Source: Campylobacterales bacterium (GTDB lineage Bacteria; Campylobacterota; Campylobacteria; Campylobacterales; QNZT01). Taken from it: 9,393 nucleotides of DNA. The notes under the pieces are model-generated. The model saw only the letters and a program-made list of their open reading frames with translations, was not told the origin of the DNA and ran no database searches. Shown here piece by piece: positions 6,552 to 9,393 of this stretch. Where the stretch lies: contig WGAE01000109.1 in the NCBI GenBank assembly GCA_015489185.1, positions 1 to 9,393 on the forward strand, in the 5' to 3' direction. The translations under genes were made by a program, and so were the position numbers. How positions within the stretch are numbered: the stretch's first letter is position 1; each line of letters starts with the position of its first letter.

Positions 6552-9018
6552 GATAAGTGCGCAGGATTGCATCCCCTTTTTCGGCATTTTCCGCCTGAAT
6601 ATACAGATTCAGATTGTCATCGTACTGATCGGGGATCATCAAAATCCAGTCGTTTTCTCCAAGCCATATTTTAACACCGTCCTCCATCGATGCGCGCTTT
6701 CCTTTGGCATCTTCGAGAAATTTACGCATCATTTTCCCTTTCAGCGCAGAGGGACAGGCAACCTGCTGTTCCAGATAGAAGAGATCTTTTACCTCATCCG
6801 TCACGTCACTCAGACGAAGCTGATATTTACTCAAAATCTCCAAAATCTTCAAACTCGCAAAGATCGCGTCACGGTTAAGGGCAAACTCGGTAAACGCAAA
6901 GTTCCCTTCCGTCGATGCGACCAGATAATACTCTCTGAGTTTTTCAGCGGTAAAGTTGCGATATTTTCCCCGCTCAATCTCCAGTTTATCAAACTTTGCA
7001 TCGTACAGATCAGGCGCCCATGCCGGTAAAAAGATCTTTCGTTTCGTTTCGGTGGTACGGTTGATCAGATTGAGTACCGTCAGCAATGCGATATGTTCCG
7101 GCAAAATTTCACCACGATCAGTCGCCATTAACATCTTTTGCCCGTTGGGATAGACGATAAATCCCAGATCGTATCCCAGACTTTGCAAGATTTTCGAAAG
7201 ATTTTCCCGTGACTTCTTCTCCAGTGTCGGCAATGTCGAGAGTTTCTTCTCATCCGGATTGACATTGAGCATAATATGCTCCGTTTGCAGTTCATTGAGA
7301 AGATCAGGATAAATTTTCGCAACCGATCCGTTCATCATATCGACAATCAGCTTATGCTCGTAGACACGTATCGCATCAAGATCGAGATGTCGCAAAATCT
7401 CCTCTTTGTACTCTTTTTCCAAAAATTCCGCTTCGGTAATCTCTCCGATATCATCCGGATCAACCCGGCGGAAACTCTCTCTGAAAAAGAGGCGCTCGAT
7501 ACTCTTTGCCATATTGGTATCGATACGCAATCCTTCCGATGTAAAAAAGAGTACTTCGGTATGGGTTTTGTCACTGATACTCTGCCTGAAATGTACCCCG
7601 CCGCTGATACCCTCATGATGCGCCAGATGATAACGCATCGCCGCCGCAGGCATATAGGTAATATCGACGACATTGATACCCGAAGAGAGCAAACCGCCAA
7701 GGAATGCACGCTTTAACATACGCGAACTTCTGTGATAGTCTCTTGAAACATAGACGGTACTACCGACAGGAAGCATCGAACCGAACGCTTCCGCCAGTTT
7801 CGTACACATTTCACATGACAGTTCAATATTGGTACGTCCGCGCACCATACCGTCCTCGAAAATAGAAGATTTGTACTTACTTCCCCAAATGACATTGTTA
7901 CTGACGATCGCGCCCTCTTCAATCACTTTATCTGGCCATACGATCACATCCTTTTCGATGGTGACATTATCCAGAATATCACAGTTTTCGGCGATGATCG
8001 CACCTGTTTTGATTTCCGTATGCTCTCCGAGTCTGTTATGATCACAAATGACTGCCTGACACAAGTTTGACTCCTTTCCTATCTCTATATCATTCCATAA
8101 AACCGTATTGTGCATTGAAACATTATCTTCAATGCGTACATTGTCCCCTATCACCACATCGTGCAAGCGAACATTTTGTCCAATAGTCACGTTATCCCCT
8201 AAAATCACCGTCCCTTTGATCGTTACCCCTTCGTAGTTTCGATCCTGCGGTGCAAAAAGCTGATCTTTCCCAGGCTCAATTTTGTATCCGGAAAAGTCGA
8301 AATTTACCTTTCCTGAAAGGATATCTCCGTAGACATCTCTGTAACTGTGCGGATTTCCGACATCGCGCCAGTACCCTTTGATTTTCGGACCGTAGAGAGT
8401 AATCTGCTCATCCATCAGCAAAGGGAAGAGATCTTTGGCAAAATCAAAATTGGTTTCGGCGGGAATATACTCCAAAATCTCCGGCTCGATGATATAAATA
8501 CCCGTATTGATCGTATCGCTGAAAACCTCGCCCCAGCCCGGTTTCTCCAGAAACTTCTCAATACGCCCCTCTTCATCGGTAATGACCACACCAAACTGCA
8601 ACGGATCTTCCACCGGCGTCAGTGCAATTGTCAATTTTGCACTTTTTGTTTCATGAAACGAAACAATTTTTCGAAAATCAAAATCGGTTACCAGATCGCC
8701 GCTGACAATCAGAAAGTTATCATCTTTCAGATACTCCTCGGCACACTTGACCGCACCGGCGGTACCGTAGTCGTCATCCGGCAATACGTAGTCGATTTTG
8801 ATACCCCAGTCACTGCCGTCTTTGAAGTAGTCGCGGATCGTGTCGGGTTTGAAATAGAGCAAAATCACAAACTCTTTGATCCCCAGTTCATCTCTGAGTT
8901 TGACGATAATATGCTCCATCATCGGTCGGTTGACGATCGGCAACATCGGCTTGGGTAGCGAGTGGGTCAACGGCTGAATCCGCGTGCCGAATCCCCCCGC
9001 CATTACAACTGCTTTCAT
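6508..9018 (-). CDS. Sugar-1-phosphate nucleotidyltransferase fused to degenerate phosphohexomutase
   Basis: An 836-residue, three-part protein. Residues 1 to about 235 form a nucleotidyltransferase: the nucleotide-binding GGFGTRIQPLT (8-18), PKPMLP (22-27), YGTAGAV (84-90), metal-site SGDLVTD (106-112), FLEKP (156-160), NTGIYI (171-176) and YWRDVG (216-221). These are typical of GDP-mannose or glucose-1-phosphate nucleotidyltransferases. Residues about 262-390 are hexapeptide repeats of a left-handed beta-helix (for example VTIKGTVILGDNVTIG, 265-280). Residues about 395-836 follow the order of phosphoglucomutase/phosphomannomutase domains I-IV, but the signatures are degenerate: RQSISD (478-483) in place of TASHNP, YPNGQK (623-628) in place of the metal loop DGDGDR, TEGNFAF (703-709) around the GGExSGH site, and IPDQYDD (795-801) in place of the SGTEP loop. 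Such fusions are often annotated mannose-1-phosphate guanylyltransferase/phosphomannomutase. A nucleotide-sugar-forming role in the glucan operon is likely; base and sugar specificity are not known. The start has AAGGAG (9024-9029) 5 nt upstream. Confidence 0.88.
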   Translation of the reverse strand: MKAVVMAGGFGTRIQPLTHSLPKPMLPIVNRPMMEHIIVKLRDELGIKEFVILLYFKPDTIRDYFKDGSDWGIKIDYVLPDDDYGTAGAVKCAEEYLKDDNFLIVSGDLVTDFDFRKIVSFHETKSAKLTIALTPVEDPLQFGVVITDEEGRIEKFLEKPGWGEVFSDTINTGIYIIEPEILEYIPAETNFDFAKDLFPLLMDEQITLYGPKIKGYWRDVGNPHSYRDVYGDILSGKVNFDFSGYKIEPGKDQLFAPQDRNYEGVTIKGTVILGDNVTIGQNVRLHDVVIGDNVRIEDNVSMHNTVLWNDIEIGKESNLCQAVICDHNRLGEHTEIKTGAIIAENCDILDNVTIEKDVIVWPDKVIEEGAIVSNNVIWGSKYKSSIFEDGMVRGRTNIELSCEMCTKLAEAFGSMLPVGSTVYVSRDYHRSSRMLKRAFLGGLLSSGINVVDITYMPAAAMRYHLAHHEGISGGVHFRQSISDKTHTEVLFFTSEGLRIDTNMAKSIERLFFRESFRRVDPDDIGEITEAEFLEKEYKEEILRHLDLDAIRVYEHKLIVDMMNGSVAKIYPDLLNELQTEHIMLNVNPDEKKLSTLPTLEKKSRENLSKILQSLGYDLGFIVYPNGQKMLMATDRGEILPEHIALLTVLNLINRTTETKRKIFLPAWAPDLYDAKFDKLEIERGKYRNFTAEKLREYYLVASTEGNFAFTEFALNRDAIFASLKILEILSKYQLRLSDVTDEVKDLFYLEQQVACPSALKGKMMRKFLEDAKGKRASMEDGVKIWLGENDWILMIPDQYDDNLNLYIQAENAEKGDAILRTYHEKIGQWISEKDDA

Positions 9019-9023
9019 CTCTT

Positions 9024-9029
9024 CTCCTT
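9024..9029 (-). promoter_or_regulatory. Strong Shine-Dalgarno of the nucleotidyltransferase fusion
   Basis: AAGGAG on the minus strand lies 5 nt before the ATG at 9018. It is the best ribosome-binding site in the window and fixes the start of the long fusion gene, which then begins directly with the nucleotidyltransferase beta strand KAVVMAGG. Confidence 0.75.
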
Positions 9030-9070
9030 CTTTTTTATTTTGTCACACACCTCTACTTTCAGCTATATCG

Positions 9071-9100
9071 GAAAAAAAGAAATTTTCTGAATAGAAAATT
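9071..9100 (-). terminator. AT-rich hairpin with T-run, possible terminator after glgB
   Basis: On the minus strand AATTTTCT (9100-9093), a 4-nt loop and AGAAAATT (9088-9081) form a perfect 8-bp stem followed immediately by TCTTTTTTTC (9080-9071). Position, 35 nt after the glgB stop and before the next gene, and the T-run fit an intrinsic terminator, but the stem has only one G-C pair and would be weak. It might attenuate rather than stop transcription into the nucleotidyltransferase gene. The rest of the 117-bp gap (9019-9135) is AT-rich, and no convincing promoter with consensus spacing was found in it. Confidence 0.45.
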
Positions 9101-9135
9101 AAAAAATATTGTAATTTTTTCACTCTTTTACAAAG

Positions 9136-9393
9136 TTACTGTTTTTTTACCTGTTTCAAATAGACCACACCCAGCGGGGGAAGCCGAAGGGAAACGGAAT
9201 GCTCTCTTCCATGCATCGCAATCGGTTCAACAGGCAGAGGATCGGGATTGGTAATATCCCACCCTTCATATTTGCGATATTGCGAATTGAAAATCTCCTC
9301 CCACACTTCACCGTAGGGTACACCGACACGATAATTCTCCAGCACCGTATCGGAGAAGTTGCATACCACAAGAATTGTCTCCTCCTCATGATC
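9136..9393 (-). CDS. glgB: 1,4-alpha-glucan branching enzyme, C-terminal fragment (partial)
   Basis: The last 85 residues of a gene that runs off the right edge of the window. The reading frame is open to position 9393, so the gene is cut by the window, not truncated in the genome. The visible part is the C-terminal beta-sandwich of GlgB, which makes the alpha-1,6 branch points of glycogen (EC 2.4.1.18). Recognisable features are the strand ETILVVCNFSD (about residues 5-15 of the fragment), where homologues have VxNFTP, the YRVGVP turn, the E-E-I-F-NS segment equivalent to the WREILNSD region, and the terminal SLRLPPLGVVYL strand matching SLxLPPLAxxxL. The catalytic GH13 barrel lies outside the window. 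The usual Y-G-G-S-N stretch reads Y-E-G-W-D here. It lies upstream of the nucleotidyltransferase and GH57 genes on the same strand and supports a storage-glucan cluster. Confidence 0.85.
   Translation of the reverse strand, partial: DHEEETILVVCNFSDTVLENYRVGVPYGEVWEEIFNSQYRKYEGWDITNPDPLPVEPIAMHGREHSVSLRLPPLGVVYLKQVKKQ

Noticed and set aside
8347..8958. 203-residue open frame on the + strand opposite the nucleotidyltransferase domain
   Set aside because: It is complementary to conserved nucleotidyltransferase motifs and has a composition typical of antisense translation, not of a real protein.
9139..9369. A complete small gene starting with GTG at 9369
   Set aside because: The same frame stays open to the window edge and the residues before the GTG (DHEEETIL) continue the GlgB C-terminal strand, so it is the end of glgB.
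1..9393. tRNA, rRNA, insertion-sequence ends or phage genes
   Set aside because: No transposase or integrase frames, no terminal inverted repeats with target duplications and no tRNA-like cloverleaf were seen on reading both strands.

Overview
The window looks like a chromosomal segment of a Gram-negative bacterium. Gene content (a glgB–sugar nucleotidyltransferase–GH57–GH57 cluster, a DUF285 repeat lipoprotein and a small RHH/MazF-type toxin–antitoxin pair) and moderately AT-rich coding with very AT-rich intergenic DNA would fit a free-living Campylobacterota member (Sulfurovum/Sulfurimonas-like). That placement is inference from general familiarity, not from a search.

Layout. At the left edge (1-1702, + strand) a consensus sigma-70 promoter drives one gene, a lipoprotein with a beta-rich N-terminal domain followed by about 12 tandem DUF285/BspA-like repeats. 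A small GC-rich hairpin (1710-1731) lies between it and the convergent minus-strand genes. Everything from 1769 to 9393 is read on the minus strand. In transcription order it is: the 3' end of glgB (9393-9136), a 117-bp AT-rich gap with a possible terminator, a fused sugar-phosphate nucleotidyltransferase/hexapeptide/phosphohexomutase-like protein (9018-6508), a GH57 amylopullulanase/alpha-amylase-type enzyme (about 6551-4455), a GH57 4-alpha-glucanotransferase-type enzyme (4443-2398), and the RHH antitoxin (2324-2091) and MazF/PemK toxin (2110-1769), which have their own promoter and a palindromic operator.

How the genes fit together. glgB makes the alpha-1,6 branches of glycogen; the two GH57 enzymes are expected to hydrolyse or rearrange alpha-glucan chains; the nucleotidyltransferase fusion probably makes or senses a nucleotide sugar. 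The last three of these genes are tightly packed (an overlap, then an 11-nt gap), so they are probably co-transcribed as a storage-glucan synthesis and turnover unit. The toxin–antitoxin pair sits directly behind this operon but carries its own regulatory signals and appears functionally separate.

The most notable point is that the C-terminal phosphohexomutase part of the nucleotidyltransferase fusion has lost the metal-binding, sugar-binding and phosphate-binding signatures and most of the active-site loop, so it is probably a non-catalytic or repurposed domain. No clear undescribed multi-gene system was seen. The other candidates for follow-up are the lipoprotein architecture and the location of the toxin–antitoxin pair.
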